From Roridomyces roridus (lineage: Eukaryota > Basidiomycota > Agaricomycetes > Agaricales > Mycenaceae): DNA of 64,000 bases. Shown one piece after another: positions 33,914 through 45,914 of the stretch (position 1 is the first letter of the stretch; the number at the start of each line of letters is the position of its first letter). A program made the position numbers and the translations under genes. A model generated the notes under the pieces. The model was not told the origin of the DNA, did no database searches, and saw nothing but the letters and a program-made list of their open reading frames with translations. Where the stretch lies: positions 248,001 to 312,000 of the forward strand of contig JARKIF010000036.1 in NCBI GenBank assembly GCA_029378245.1, in the 5' to 3' direction.

Positions 33914-34082
33914 TGTTGAGCAGATAGCGGGATGGAAGGGAGGAAGAAAGTAATTGATTAGTTGAGCTCACTCGAGCTCCTTATATACTACACAGAAAAG
34001 TATCTAGAATGTTCCATCAAGTTCCGGCGACTTCTACCAGATGGTAGTGGCGTCGCATCAGCTCTCCGAGCTTCCGCCAACA
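33914..34082 (-). repeat. 5' LTR
   Basis: 169 bp, identical by eye to 31636-31804. On the coding strand it runs TGTTGGCGG to GCTCAACA, with the primer-binding site immediately following at 33913 downward. Confidence 0.9.
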
Positions 34083-34813
34083 GAGTGCCCTGTGCATGAC
34101 GGGGGGTTCGATGTGGCGGTCGAGGTCCTGGACCTTCTAGCGGAGCGTGCCGACGGCAACCCCGACCCAAATCCGCCCGCGCTACCATTAACATTCTGGG
34201 CCCGGCTACGGCGCCGTGTATTCAAACACCCACCCCCGGTGCGCCGGCCCAGCCCGGAACGCACCCTCCATCGGACTCTATCACGATACCACTGTAGTCT
34301 GCAGGGCTACCATATAGAGCTCTCTCACCTGTCTACGCTCCGCCACTCGGCCTCATACGCCTACCCATCGGGTGTGCGGGGTACGCCCTCTCGTGGGACG
34401 CGATATCCGTGCCCACAGGTTTCAACGCTCGGTGGAGGGACAACCCGAAGCATGTGGTGGTGTATCGGTTACAGGGGGGTTCCAACGAGGGGAATGAGCG
34501 GCGGCCTGGTCGGGAGTTGGATTTGAATTTGGTTTCGGAGACGCACCAGGATGGCGAAGAGGAGAGTCCGAGGGAGGTGCAAATGGCGCGTTCTGGGGCT
34601 GTTTTGGCAGTGTACAAGTCCAAGATTGTGATTCTGAATTATATGTGAGCGATGTTGGAATTACATACTTAATTCTAGTGAGCGTTCAACGCAAAGCGCC
34701 AAACTATTGAGTCTAAAAGGAGAGTACACTAACGCAAGGAGAAATTTTGAGAAATACGCTGTCTCGTCGCAATTTGGAGGTTTTGTCTGTAGCCAAGCAA
34801 CCCGCTGGACACA

Positions 34814-35050
34814 CTAAACAAAGGAGTGTATGACGCGAGGATTATCCACCCTGCGACTTTCAAGGAGATACAGGGTACCTAATACATCATCCAGCAAGGC
34901 GACATAAGACACATAACAGTTGCGAGCAAGGAAGAATGGAGATGTGCTCCTGTCCGCAACGTCAAGACCGCGGACGGCCAGACACCATGCAATTTTGTCA
35001 TCGCCTATTCGGCACAAGTGGAATTGAAATCCTTTCGCAAATTCAAGTTA
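34814..35050 (-). pseudogene. Relic of F-box family 2
   Basis: One frame joins two separated parts of the family: VRGLDVADRSTSPFFLARNC (compare VRDCDVGSKSMFPFFLLRKC at about 61.95 kb) and LDDVLGTLYLLESR (compare LDDKLGTLYLLQNH at about 61.0 kb), ending IHSFV. The whole middle of the gene is deleted. Convergent with the preceding F-box family 1 gene, as at 50 kb. Confidence 0.65.
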
Positions 35051-35087
35051 CTCAAGAAGAACATACATTTGAATGTCAAGCTATGAA

Positions 35088-36394
35088 TTACCAGCCGTGG
35101 AAAGTGATGTCGGCCAGTCTGTCCAAAGACTGCCACGGAACTGGCTTCCACTTCTCATCGACTTTCGTCCACGCGAATAGATCTAGAAGGATACTCTTCA
35201 AAAGCCATCGAGTTTTGTACAGGAATCCCACTGACCTACACGACACCCTCCCAATGTGGGGCACGCAGCAATGTTCCATGCGTCTCTTTCTTTCAGCGGC
35301 TGTCAGTGATTGCGGCGCATCGTGCAGACGATCGAAAGGAAGATCAATCCAGTGAAGCGCGGTAGATACTTGACAATCTCCGCGCACTTGGTCTGTGTGA
35401 AAAACGATACTGTTGAGTAACAGCACGAAAGACGTGAATCTGTGACCCACATCCATCGCTGACAAGGATCCATCCCGTCTGATACGCAGGCTTCTCGTCT
35501 GCGGCAAGTGCCTCGAAACCGAGTCCACCGTCTGTGTGAAGCAGTTTTCGCTCCCGTGGCAGCACAGGATAAACGGCATGGCTGCCTGCGTCATTGCTCC
35601 GAGCGCCGAAATGGTCGCTTCGAGGTCGCTTTCGCTCAATGCGAGATTGACCGCACGCAGATCATTGCTTGTGATTGCACGAAGAAGCGAGGCTGGACCA
35701 CGGAGGATACGGAGGTTCGGCATCGCAATTCGGGTGCTCGCGAGCCGCTGCTCGAAATACCCCTCGTTTTCGTTGGCGGACATCGAAAAGTGTCGCAAGG
35801 TCGGATGCCGTTTCAAGAAAGAGTACATGAGCCTTGTCCCCTGCTCCTCGTAAAATTCGAAGTTCATGTGGCAGATTTTGAGCTGCGGGAACGACAGCGC
35901 AAGAAGCGCGAGGCGGACACTTTCAGGCAGCGGGTGCGGGCTGAGCAAAAGCGAAAGATGTCCCAGGTTGACCAGGACATTCAACTTTTTCGTGATCATC
36001 TCATCCAAGCCTTCCCAGGCCCGGGGTATGACTATGTAGGAATCAGAAGAGGAATCAGAAGACCAGCTGGTGATACTGGCCGTCAGACAGAAAACTCCGA
36101 CATCGAAGAGCGGCCAACGTACCTCCTCAAATCCAACTGCAATGTCAGCGAGCGAACGAGGCCCGCAAAGGATGATGAGTTGCTGTCGAGGACGGCGTTG
36201 TAGAAGCACCTGGCGGATTCGGGTGCTCGCAGCTCGACTGCACGGTATAAAACCGGGGTGCCAATGTCACGGAACAGTTTGGAGACCAAGCACAGCCTGG
36301 TGAGATCCCTTTGAGAAAGATGCGTGATGGTTTCCGCGATGAGTTCAGTAGGAAGTCGAAGGATGTGCAGCGGCTTGAAATGTTTTTTCCTCAT
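35088..36394 (-). CDS. F-box protein with LRR-like C-terminus
   Basis: Probable SCF substrate adaptor. Exon 1 is 36123-36394 and exon 2 is 35088-36075, with a clean GT-AG intron whose phase joins LQLDLR to SITSWSSDSS. The start at 36394 gives MRKKHFKPLHILRLPTELIA, and the F-box spans about residues 11-52 (LPTELIAETITHLSQRDLTR, LCLVSKLFRDIGTPVLYRAV). The rest of about 420 residues shows Leu-rich spacing typical of basidiomycete F-box/LRR-like proteins (LVNLGHLSLLLSPH, FPQLKICHMNF, HPTLRHFSMSA, MPNLRILRGP). It is unrelated in sequence to the two other F-box families here and appears intact. Confidence 0.8.
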
Positions 36395-37330
36395 CGATCA
36401 AGATTGGATCAATATGGTGGTCGGAAGCAAGAGCGATTGATGGGTTTCAAATACGGTCAAACAGAAGCACTCCTTTGTTATGGTCACGACTTCATGTTCA
36501 TTTATTCCTTCCAATGCAAACTTGAATCACCACCCAACCTAGAACTGGGAGATTCTAATTTCTATTCCCCTGTCAGTCAAGCATTGTTGTCCCACTAATA
36601 TGAGCCGGAATATTCACTGATATGCAGCAGCCAGCTCGGACTGCCACGGAGAGAATATCGAGTTGAGCATTCTGGCTAGCCTCTCCGTACCGGATTTTAA
36701 TTGCCTGTCGGCGCCTCATTATAGCGGAAAAGCAGACACTGACTGAATCCGCAGAAGGAGGAGCGCAGATCTGGCGGGGCCCATCGGATAATCCGTAACG
36801 CAAGTACAAGCCAAAGATCCCACACAGAAAGAATATGGCACACTGAAGTCCATCAATGCGATGAAGCTCCTCGACCCGGTTCGATTCCGACACAGGCAAT
36901 TGTAGTGGTGAGGGAGCTCGCCGAGACGTGTCGGCCGGCCGAAATCACCGTGATCATGTCCGGATGCAATCGCTCTTGCTTTCTTTTCTCCTCCATCATC
37001 CCCGCCCCCCTGGCTGACCAAGCCGTTGTCTTCCCTGTAATGGCATTTCGTGCCATTTCGGGACCTGAACAGTGGGAACTTTGAAGTTACTCTAATTTGA
37101 AGGCACGTCGCGACTCGTGCCCTGGTGACCGATTTACAGGCCCGGCACGCACGTTTTGTCGTTTGACCATACATGTTCCCCATCCCAACTTCACTACCAA
37201 TCCCATCGCGCCAGCCCTGGGCACCCACACCCTTATCTGGTCTTTTCACGTACCCGGCCCGCGTGTAATCTGCCTTCTTTTCTCACCGAATTGGCCTTGA
37301 AAAAGCATTCTGCGACATTTACACGCAACG
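36395..37330. other. Intergenic upstream of sphingomyelinase
   Basis: No gene seen. About 36940-37005 (CGAAATCACCG, CGGATGCAATCGCTCTTGCT, TCCTCCATCATCC) resembles 39937-40015. About 37225-37270 resembles 40265-40305. The sphingomyelinase gene is thus flanked by degenerate direct repeats. Confidence 0.55.
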
Positions 37331-39719
37331 ATGTTGTTCCTCCTGCTTTTCACTCATCTTCTCCTGGCACTCGTCGGGGCTTCCTCAGATGCCCTTCTCT
37401 CCGCCCTGCAAACCACAGATGATGACTGCTCTTCCTGCCTCGCCCTCCTGGGAGCCTTCCAGACAGTCTCACTCGGCAGCGTCGACGCCTTTGTTGCAGA
37501 GTTTACCAGCCTCTGTATCGGCCTCGGCGTGAGTTGTCCTTCCTCCACACTTCTTTCAATTACAAACCGTATGCATCTTCACAGGCCGCCGACCCCGATG
37601 TCTGCACCGGCCTCATAGCACGCGAAGGCCCCATCCTCGCCCACGACCTCAACTCCATCAACACAACAGCAGGGCAAACTGCGGAACGCCTCTGCGACGC
37701 GCTCCTCGGGATGTGTGTCTCCAAAGCCGTCAACCCATTCACCGTACCCCTGCTCAAACCAGCGCCCAAGAACCCCACGGTATTCAGTTCGCGCGGTCGG
37801 CCCACCTTCCGCGTTGTGCACCTCAGCGACGTTCACATTGATCGGTTCTATACTGTTGGCTCCGAGGCAAATTGTACCAAGTCGATTTGTTGCAGGGACT
37901 TCGACGATTCGCCGGCGGTGCCGACTGTCCCTGCCGGACCGAATGGGAACTCACACTGTGATTCGACGGTGAACCTGGCTGATTCGATGCTGGCGGAGGT
38001 GGAGAGGTTGAATCCCACATTCACGATTTTCACAGGCGATGGTACTGTGTGGTTTACTTCCTTCCTGATTTCGCTGCTGACAGTCTACGCAGTGGTGGAA
38101 GGCGCTACTTGGATTGTCGATCAGACGGAAGTTACCAACGATCTAGCGGCGTTCAATGCCGAACTGGCAGCCAAGCTCACCGGACCAATCTTCCCTTCTC
38201 TCGGGAACCAGTGAGCTTCAACTTACCCGTTTCATTCTGGCGGTGTGATGAAGAAATCCAGCGACTCTGCTCCCGTCAATGCCTTTGCCCGGACGACAAC
38301 CAACACCGCGAACAACTCTCAGTTCGTGTACGATACGCAGAGTGCCGGCTGGGAGCAATTCATTGGTCCAGGCCCTGCGGCGCAAGTCGACCATATATCT
38401 GGAAGCTACGTCGCTCAGGTCCCTGGTATGAAACTGCGCATTATCGCAGTCAATACCCAGTTGTGGTACAAACAAAAGTAAGGATCTTGTGTGGTTTTTA
38501 GTTCAATGTTCACTGTTAATTCAGCTTCTGGTTGTACGATTCCGACACCCCACAGTGAGTTCAGGATTGTATTGACTTCCGATTATTAACTCGATTTTAG
38601 ACCGGACCCGAACGGCATCATTGCGTTTCTGGCTGAAGCACTGCAAGCTACGGAAGACGCTGGAGAACGCGCGTGGGTCATCGGGCATATCCCGCTCGGC
38701 AAGGAGGACACGCTCCCCGACCAGTCCAACTACTACGATCAAGTACTCCAGCGTTACAAGAATACCATTGCGGGACAATTTTTCGGACACAGTCACAAGG
38801 TATGCATTTCACGCAAGTGAATCATCGGCCGACAGTACTTTAGGACCAGTTTGAAATCGCCTACTCGAACTACAGCGAACAGATCGCAGCCAACGCTGTC
38901 GGCGTGGGTCTCATCGTGCGTTGTATTTGGGGAACCACTTCTGGGATTAACAAGTTCTAGGGACCTGCGTTGACCCCAACGAGCAAGTCTTGTTCTTTAC
39001 CTCGGAGTCTATTGGCTGACGCGTTCAAGGCGGGAATCCTGCGTTCAAGGTCTACGATATCGACCCGGACACTTTCGAGGTGCGTGGTTCTCCAATCTTG
39101 GGATTTGAATTGCTTACCCTGCCTAGGTGATGGATTCGAGCGTATTTTTCAGTCAGTGGTCTAGACCCTGCCGAACGTCACCGGGCTAAATCTACTCCAG
39201 CGAACATCTCGGACCCCAGTTTTCAAATCTCCCGTAAGCCCCCTCCCCCATCCGACCCACGTGGCATTCTTTTTTTTCGCTCTCCGACTTACCACACTGA
39301 TAGCTACCTGGGGCCGCTTCTACAGCGCACGCGAGACCTACGGCCCGCTCGTAGGCCTGCAACCACACGAGCCGCTCTCTCCGGCCTTCTGGCACAATCT
39401 CACTGACGTCTTCATGACCAACGACACGGCGTTCCAGATGTTTAATACATTCTTGAGCCGCGCGGGGGACGTGACGCCGTGCGCCGGGGATTGTGTTAAT
39501 ACCACGATCTGTGATATGCGGGCGTTCCGGTCCGAGAATAATTGCGTGAGTATCGGGTTGCTTTTTTCTTGGTGCATGCTGAAAGTCTGGTTCAAGGATG
39601 TCCCGGCGACGGGGTTCTCGTTGAGGAGGCGCGCAGTTAGTGGTGGGGCCCATGATTCAGATGAATGTGAGGGTGTGGGTCTTGCCCATATCCTTTCTCA
39701 GATGGTTTCGTCTGTGTAA
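37331..39719 (+). CDS. Secreted acid sphingomyelin phosphodiesterase-like protein
   Basis: Hydrolyses sphingomyelin-type phosphodiesters to ceramide; secreted or vacuolar. The start MLFLLLFTHLLLALVGASSD is a signal peptide. A saposin-B-like domain follows, with paired cysteines (DDDCSSCLALLGAF, CIGLG, CTGLI, LCDALLGMC). The calcineurin-like phosphoesterase domain has all metal motifs: LSDVHIDRF, TIFTGD, GNHDSAPVNAF joined across an intron at 38211-38261, VIGHIPLGKED and FFGHSHKD. The C-terminal part has the usual cysteines (CAGDC, CDMRAF, NNC). About eleven exons. One intron (after about 38984) has a GC donor, A|GCAAGT, which is needed to read PTSGNPAFKVYDID. The last intron of 51 nt is in frame, so retention would not break the protein. 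The stop is at 39717-39719. All catalytic ligands appear intact. Confidence 0.9.
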
Positions 39720-40966
39720 CATGTAACACGATTCTGGCGGCAACTCTTCGAAAACGCGGCTCCGTAAATTGTAATTCGAACTTCAATGGCTTATCAGACG
39801 CCGGTTGGCGAGTCCGAGTTGAGTCCGAGCACGATGTTGTCGGGATAGGACTTGAATATCCGAGACTGTATGGCGCTTCCCAAGTCTTCTACTTACTTAC
39901 ATTGGCGGCCCGGGGCGGCGCAACAGCCTTTGGGCCGAAATCACCGACACATGTGATAGATGATTGATCAGTGGTCGGATGCAATCCCTCTTGCTTCTCT
40001 CCTCCATCATCCGAACTCCTTGATAGCACCGCCCTCCGGGCAGACCTGTATCCTCCGTATTCCCATCAAAGTGCCTCCTTCCCGTCAACGGCTCAAAGCT
40101 CGAATTTGAGCCAACGATTTGCCGGGGCAGTTGTCAATTAGTGTTTGGAGACCTGGAACCTCCGGATCCAGGAATTCTCTGTTCGCCTTTTACTTCAGCC
40201 CGCACTGTACAAGCCGACTCTACTCTGAGCGCCACACACACTCTACCCATCCGGGGAATCTCGAGTCTTATCTGCTTTTTCAAATATTCGGCCCGCTTGT
40301 ATGCCCGAAGGCCGATTCTTTGAAGCATGGTGCGACGTGTTGATATTTCGACAAGGACTTTCAAGAACAATAACACTCCCTGTTGCAAGTTTTAGTAACC
40401 ATCTTCCTTTTAGTCCTCTCTCTTTTTTTGTCAAGCAATTTGCCAAGAGTAAAACGCCGTCTTCGACCTTCCCCTCGCAACCGCTTTTGTGCCGTTTCCC
40501 TGTGTGTGCGCCGCGGTTTTGGTCTTGTTTCTTGACGGATACGTGAAATTCGGTTGGTCTGACTTCAAGACGACCAAGGTGCTTCGACTGCGACATTCCA
40601 TGGCCCTATTATCGATCCCATTCGTTGTGATCCTTCATTTTCCTTTCGGACTTCCAAAACATGCTGCGACGCGGTTACACTTCAACAAGGACTTTCAAGA
40701 ACAATAACCTCGTTGCCATTTCTTCCTTGTACTGCTCGAATGCTTGTTGTTTCAGAGGCTCTCATACTCAAACGCTGTGTTCTGTCTTGTGAACAATGAG
40801 AGAAGGGCAGATCCAGTCGCACGCGTGACGTTGCCGCGTTGCCTCATCGCAGGCTCGTTGTTTTTCTTCCTTGTGAATGAGTCCTTTGTTCTCGTTTCCT
40901 TAAATACGTTGGAGGAAGTCCGGTCTAGCATCAGTTTAATTACCCTTCATTTCTCCTTCGCCCTCC
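39720..40966. other. Intergenic with direct repeats
   Basis: No gene is recognised. ACAAGGACTTTCAAGAACAA occurs at about 40353 and again at about 40686 with similar flanks (GCGACGYG to the left, CAATAAC to the right). The 39937-40015 stretch resembles DNA upstream of the sphingomyelinase gene. Confidence 0.5.
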
Positions 40967-42077
40967 ATGTCCAACCCTCCCCAGAGTTCCAATCCGCCAG
41001 CCGACGAAGGCACCTACGTTCCGGAATTTTATACCTTCGCTGTCCTGACCATCGACGCTGTCGCCACCGTCGCGTACCTCGGAGACCCCGAGGCATCCGC
41101 TGCCGCATCGAAGCTGGTGTGCGGGGACTATGTCGTCTACTGCCCTGGGGTACGTACCGTTCGTTCACTGAGAAGGAGAACGCAGTCGAAGTCCCGGGTG
41201 TAGGATCCTCAGCTCGTCAATCCCAATGCCAAGTATCGTCAGGTCTGCGTGGACTTTGTGCTCCCAGGTCCTCTGGATCCGTCGCATCGTCCGGACGAGT
41301 GCTTCGAAGCAAGCATGTCCGTACCCATTGAGCCACAGCCCAGTGCCGCGAATACGCCGTCTGGCCGGGACCCACTCAAGATGATGCATAATCCATTCCC
41401 ATGGACCGGCGCCCACATTGATCCTTTTGCTACGGACATGGTACGCTGCCTGAGCCACAAGGTCGTCGATCCAGTGGTGTGCGAGCTCGACGAAGCTGAG
41501 GGGAAGAGGTACATGCGTTTCAAAATGGAGGACGAAGAACATAGGGTGCGCTTGCTTAACGAGGAGGCGAACCGAAGCGAGGGAGTGGAGGACTCGGATG
41601 CTGTGCGTCAAGAGGACCCCAGTCCGGAATCTTTGGCAGAGAAGCCATCTGTGGACAGCACCGACTCGGACTGGGAGGAGGACGAAGACGATACAAAATC
41701 TGTTTCCGAGAAGCCATCCGTGGACAACGACGGCTCAGACTGGGAGGATGAAGACGACACAGATCTTATTATCAGGCTCTTGCGCCATTTTTTGAGACGC
41801 GAAGCTGACGAAGGCCGGACCACCGTCACTTTCTCGTACGACCTCTCGCGGGTCAAGGATCTCAAGGGCCCAAACGACTATATCGATGAGGTTTACCGCA
41901 TCACCAAGTACGTTCTTCGAGTCTTGCGGACTTGACTCTTTTCTCATTTACTCCAGAATCGTAGAAGAGTCCAAATCTCGCAAACAAGCGGCTTTCGCCG
42001 CTGCCGCACAGGGCGAGTCCGCCTGTGACGACGGAGAGGCTGAGGGCGACTCGGATTCTTCTTGTTGCATCACTTGA
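40967..42077 (+). CDS. Hypothetical acidic protein
   Basis: Family not recognised. Three exons: 40967 to about 41150, about 41210 to 41907, and about 41957 to 42077, all with GT-AG borders and matching phase (CPG to DPQLVNP; ITK to IVEESKS). The N-terminal half (TYVPEFYTFAVLTIDAVATV, GDPEASAAASKLVCGDYVVY) looks like a compact domain. The centre has two copies of a Ser/Asp/Trp acidic repeat (EKPSVDSTDSDWEEDEDD and EKPSVDNDGSDWEDEDD). Then come FLRREADEGRTTVTFSYDLS and a short Lys/Ala tail ending SDSSCCIT. No signal peptide or membrane helix. A terminal CCIT might suggest lipid modification (CaaX-like ending), which is speculation. A pyrimidine-rich leader precedes the start. Confidence 0.7.
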
Positions 42078-42359
42078 GCCGTTGAGGTCTGTATTCCGAT
42101 CTGAGGAACAAGTTGGGGCGCCAATGTCAAGTTGTCTTGTGAACCCGTTATTTATACCGTGAACGTGTCCTATTATCGAGTACAAATAGTGCGTCTAAGC
42201 CTTTAATCAAAACCTCCGTTGAATCGGTGGGTTATTCCAGAGAGCACTGGAAAGCATGATCGGGATTCGATCAAGTTTGGAAGCCATCAATTTCAAAACA
42301 ACATCGATCCGCGGAATCCGGATGCAATCAGGTGTACTTCTTCTTCTCATACCACCACC

Positions 42360-43321
42360 ATGGTTCTCAAGCTTGTCGGTGCCCCCGTCTCCACCTGCAC
42401 TCGCCGGGTAGCGACTGTCCTCGTCGAGAAAAAGGTCCCCTTCGAGTTCATCCCCATCGACATGAGCAAGGGAGAACACAAAGCGGCGTCCTGTGAGTGG
42501 CATGATTCTTTTCTACCACGGCTCCCGGCTGATTTAAAAGCGGCCAGTCGTGTCCAATCAGCCCTTCGGACAAGTCCCATACATTGTGCGTACCTCCACT
42601 CCCTCTCCTTCATCGCTCACATCGAGCAGGACGATGACGGCTTCATCTTATACGAAAGCCGCGCCATTGGCCGGTATCTGTGCGACAAGTACCCCGACCA
42701 GGGCGCCAAGCTCGTTCCTGCTCTCAACGACGTCAAGGGTCGGGCTCTCTTTGAACAGGCTGCGTCGAACGAGTACCAGAACTTTGACCCGCTTGCGTAC
42801 CGAGCCTGCTTTGAGATGATTTTCAAAAAGTGCGTGACATTTATCGTACGATCCAGCCATCTTCCCGCACTCACGCCGCTTTCTCAGGCGCCGTGGCCTA
42901 ACCCCCGATCCCGCGGTCTTTGAACAACTCATAACGGCGTTGGCCGCCAAGCTTGAGGCGTATGAGGTCAGATCTCTTCCACCTTGCTTCTAAGCTCACG
43001 AGGAAAATAGATCATCCTGGGTAAGCAAAAGTACCTCGCGGGAGATGTACGTCTATCCATAACCTGCTACAACTGCAAGTTTTATCAACGCTTCACAGGA
43101 AATCACTCTCGCGGATCTCTTCCATATCCCCTACGCGACCACGCTGGCTCTCGCTGGGACCGATATCATGTCGAAGCAGGGACCCAACGTGACTCGGTGC
43201 GTGTTACTCGGTCGCCTCTATTCGGCAGCTCAACTACGCGATCAGCTGGTACAAAGAGTTGTCCGAGCGTCCTTCTTGGGTGGCTGTCAAGGATGGCGTT
43301 CAGTCCATGTCTTCGTACTAG
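42360..43321 (+). CDS. Glutathione S-transferase
   Basis: Conjugates glutathione to electrophiles; cytosolic. The start at 42360 gives MVLKLVGAPVSTCTRRVATV, a GST thioredoxin-fold N-terminus with the Ser/Thr-Cys active-site area of fungal/phi-type enzymes. Further exons give FVSNQPFGQVPYI with its cis-Pro, then DDDGFILYESRAIGRYLCDK with the ESRAI glutathione-binding motif. The helical C-domain follows (FEQAASNEYQNFDPLAYR, GLTPDPAVFEQL, ILGKQKYLAGD, ITLADLFHIPYATTLA) and ends ERPSWVAVKDGVQSMSSY before the stop at 43319-43321. At least seven short introns. About 215 residues, the usual family length. The stretch 43322-43893 shows no recognisable gene. Confidence 0.88.
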
Positions 43322-43893
43322 GATGCGCGTTGGAGAAAGTGGTACAATTGAAAGTGTATATGTATCCGTCCGTCGAACGAATTGTTGCGTGTATGATCTC
43401 GAAGTGGTATACTCGGTCGCAACTGCAGCGTATCCCCCGCCTTCCTCGAACTGCGAGTTTCACCTGTCCTGACCTCGGTTGAGACACGCTGCGATCGGCG
43501 GTCACGGAGAGCGGAATATTGTATCGGAGTTTACATTGGCATCATGGTACTCATTCACACTTGCTAGTTCTAAAAATGCGGGGGTTAGTCTCTGGTAGCA
43601 GCAGATGTTCAACGTTTCAATTCAGTATCTTGCGCCGCGATCTGGAAAATCAGTGAGCTGGAAGATCGAAGAGATTCTCGAGGCAAAAACACACAAAGCC
43701 CTTGACTTTGCTCGCGTTGATCGAACCTTCGGGTGGATGGGGATTCGGACGCACGTGAGCGCAGAAATCGAGGGCAAGACAAGTGAGTTTGTGAAGTATC
43801 AACTTCTTTCCCGCTTTCTCACAGCCAATGAAGAAGAATCCTAGTTATATCAGCAAGTCTCTAGTTACATGCAACAGATTCGACTGGATAAAT

Positions 43894-45914
43894 CTAAAGC
43901 CATTCCACAGTCTGCGTGCCGCCGGTGAGCTGAATGGACCAAAATAAAGGGACCACGCACCGCCGGGGGTTTGGACGAGATATCATACGTGACGCGATTG
44001 ATCCCCGCCACCTCATTGGTAATGCGGGAAGAAATCCGACGGAGGACGTCGGGTGGGAAAACATACCTGCGTCAATTCATTCAGTCGGAAAACGGATGGT
44101 ATACAGAATCCGATGAGAAGAAGCACGCACCAATCAGCCGTCATGAAATCCTCACTCTGAACCGCACGCAACGCAATAACCTGTTCATACGTCCGGGCAT
44201 CACCCATAACGCCCACAGCGCGCACGGGGAGCAACACAGCGAAAGCCTGTGCGATCTGGTCGTACAATCCGGCCTTGCGGATTTCCTCGATGTAGATGCT
44301 GTCGGCTTGTTGGAGAATGGCGACTTGGGAGCGGTTGACGGGGCCGAGGATGCGGATGGCGAGCCCGGGACCGGGGAAAGGGTGCCGCTGGACGAGGGGA
44401 GCTGGGATGCCGAGGAGCCGGCCTAGTGCGCGGACTTCGTCTGAAAGGAAAACAGATGTTAGAAAGAAGGAAGCGAATGGAAGAGAAAGACGACACCCCT
44501 TTGAACAACTCCCTCAACGGCTCGATGAGCTTGAGTTTCATGTCCTTGAGTAGTCCACCGACGTTGTGATGAGTCTTGATGGTCGCACTCGGCCCCTTGA
44601 AGCTGATGCTCTCGATAACGTCGGGGTAGAGCGTCCCCTGCAACAGCCACTCCACCCGACCCTTCCCCTTACTCTCCTCCGACGCCTCGATCTTCGCCGC
44701 CTCGTCCTCAAACACGTTGATGAACGTATTCCCAATGATCTTGCGCTTCTGCTCCGGGTCCTCGATGTCCTCGAGGCGGGAGAGGAAGAGGTCGGACGCA
44801 TCAACGACGGAGAGGTTGACGCCGAGGTTCGTGTTGAGCATCTCGTGGACTTGTTTGGCCTCGTTGAGCCGGAGGACGCCGTTGTCGACCATGATGGCGT
44901 GGAATCGGTCGCCGATGGCCTCGTGCATGAGTTTCGCGGCGACGGTGCTGTCGACCCCTCCGCTGACGGCGCCAATGACGCGCCCTGCGGGACCACAGAT
45001 CTCCCGGATGCGCGCGATCTCCTTGCCGATGAACTCTTCCTGTGCAAAATGAGTTAATGTAGAATGAAGGAGGAGGAGATTACCATCGTCCAGTGAGTCT
45101 TGCATCCACAGATGTTGAGGATGAAGCGGCCGATAACTTCCTTGCCGCGAGGCGAGTGGGTAACCTCGGGGTGGAACTGAATGCCGTAGAAGGGCTTTGA
45201 GTTGTGTGCAAGCGCAGCGTAGGGAGCCGTCGCTGTGTATCCAATGACGTGGAAATCGGCGGGAGGCTTGGAGAGTTGGTCGCCATGTGACATCCAGACC
45301 TGGCGACGGTCAGAGACGGTGACTGTGAGACGACGAGATGACGACGTACCTGCATCTCATCACCGAGACCTTCAAAGAGAGCGTCGACGGACGCTGCGGT
45401 GTCGCCGCCAATTTGGGGCATTTTGATTTGTGCGAAACCATACTCGCGGTGGTCGCACTTTTCGACTTGGCCTTTGAGTTGCCAGGCCATTTCCTGTACG
45501 CCGGGGTTAGACCCAAGTTCCGAAAGGGGAAGGACGCCGACCTGAAGACCGTAGCAGATACCGAGAATGGGGACCCCGAGGTCGAATATTGCCGGATCGA
45601 CATGTGGCGAGTCCTTGTCGTAAACAGAATAGGGCGATCCAGAGAGTATTATGCCTGAAATGAGTCGAGTTGAATGAGATTCCGAATACAGGAACTGATG
45701 GACCTTTGGGCTTGAACTTGACGTCCCTGAGGAGAGTCGTGCATGGCATGAGCTCGGCGTAGACATTGTGCTCGCGACAGCGGCGTGTGATGAGATGACT
45801 GTACTAGATGTGGCCTAAGGAGGGGCGGATGTGGATGGATAGTTCTTGGTAACTTACCTGGGAGCCAAAGTCGAGGATAAGGATTGTATCGAATTGATCG
45901 TGGATTTCGGCCAT
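43894..45914 (-). CDS. GUA1: GMP synthase (glutamine-hydrolysing)
   Basis: Converts XMP to GMP in purine synthesis; cytosolic. The start at 45914 gives [19 protein letters not shown]. The class I glutamine amidotransferase domain has [12 protein letters not shown], the nucleophile in LGICYGLQ and the His/Glu pair in [12 protein letters not shown]. The ATP-pyrophosphatase domain has the P-loop [12 protein letters not shown], then [10 protein letters not shown] and FINVFEDEA. The C-terminal dimerisation domain has [26 protein letters not shown] and YDISSKPPA, followed by TVEWL after a last intron. The stop lies at 43894. About seven short introns. Full length relative to the family. Confidence 0.95.

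Larger units (their letters stand above)
31636..34082 (-). mobile_element. Short gag-only Copia-type LTR retrotransposon
   Basis: Two 169-bp LTRs, identical by eye, flank a single frame. A 5-bp target duplication GAGTG lies at 31631-31635 and 34083-34087. On the coding (minus) strand the primer-binding site next to the 5' LTR reads GGTTATGGGCCC (33902-33913). This is complementary to the anticodon loop region of initiator tRNA-Met, the half-tRNA primer used by copia-like elements. A purine tract GAGGGGGAG (31805-31813) precedes the 3' LTR. No integrase, reverse transcriptase or RNase H is encoded, so it must use another element's enzymes. This resembles TR-GAG elements. Identical LTRs imply recent insertion. 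Confidence 0.88.
30713..34648 (+). pseudogene. F-box family 1 gene split by an LTR retrotransposon
   Basis: F-box proteins recruit substrates to SCF ubiquitin ligases; substrates of this lineage-specific family are unknown. The start at 30713 gives MLHLLEEDVLYHILALLDVH and then VLTLSS, an F-box-like N-terminus. Intron 1 (GTGTGT to CGGCAG, about 30790-30835) leads to VNKALHVIASSRQTWLRIAW, then RGLFDIPN and a GPETWH motif. A further exon holds SNYILVLPINLESRDPPIEF through HHVSVSVAEC. At 31631-31635 the gene is interrupted by a 2.45-kb element and resumes at 34083 with ECPVHDGGFDVAVEVLDLLA. There is also a frameshift at about 34380: the conserved YALSWDAISVPTGFNARW lies in another frame. The terminal motif ARSGAVLAVYKSKIVILNYM ends at 34646-34648. 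Non-functional through both lesions. Confidence 0.8.

Noticed and set aside
36884..36900. Box B-like GGTTCGATTCC as a tRNA
   Set aside because: No T-stem pairing, no box A at the right distance and no acceptor stem.
36719..37249. 176-codon minus frame upstream of sphingomyelinase
   Set aside because: Lies over degenerate repeat DNA shared with 39.9-40.3 kb, where the frame is not kept.
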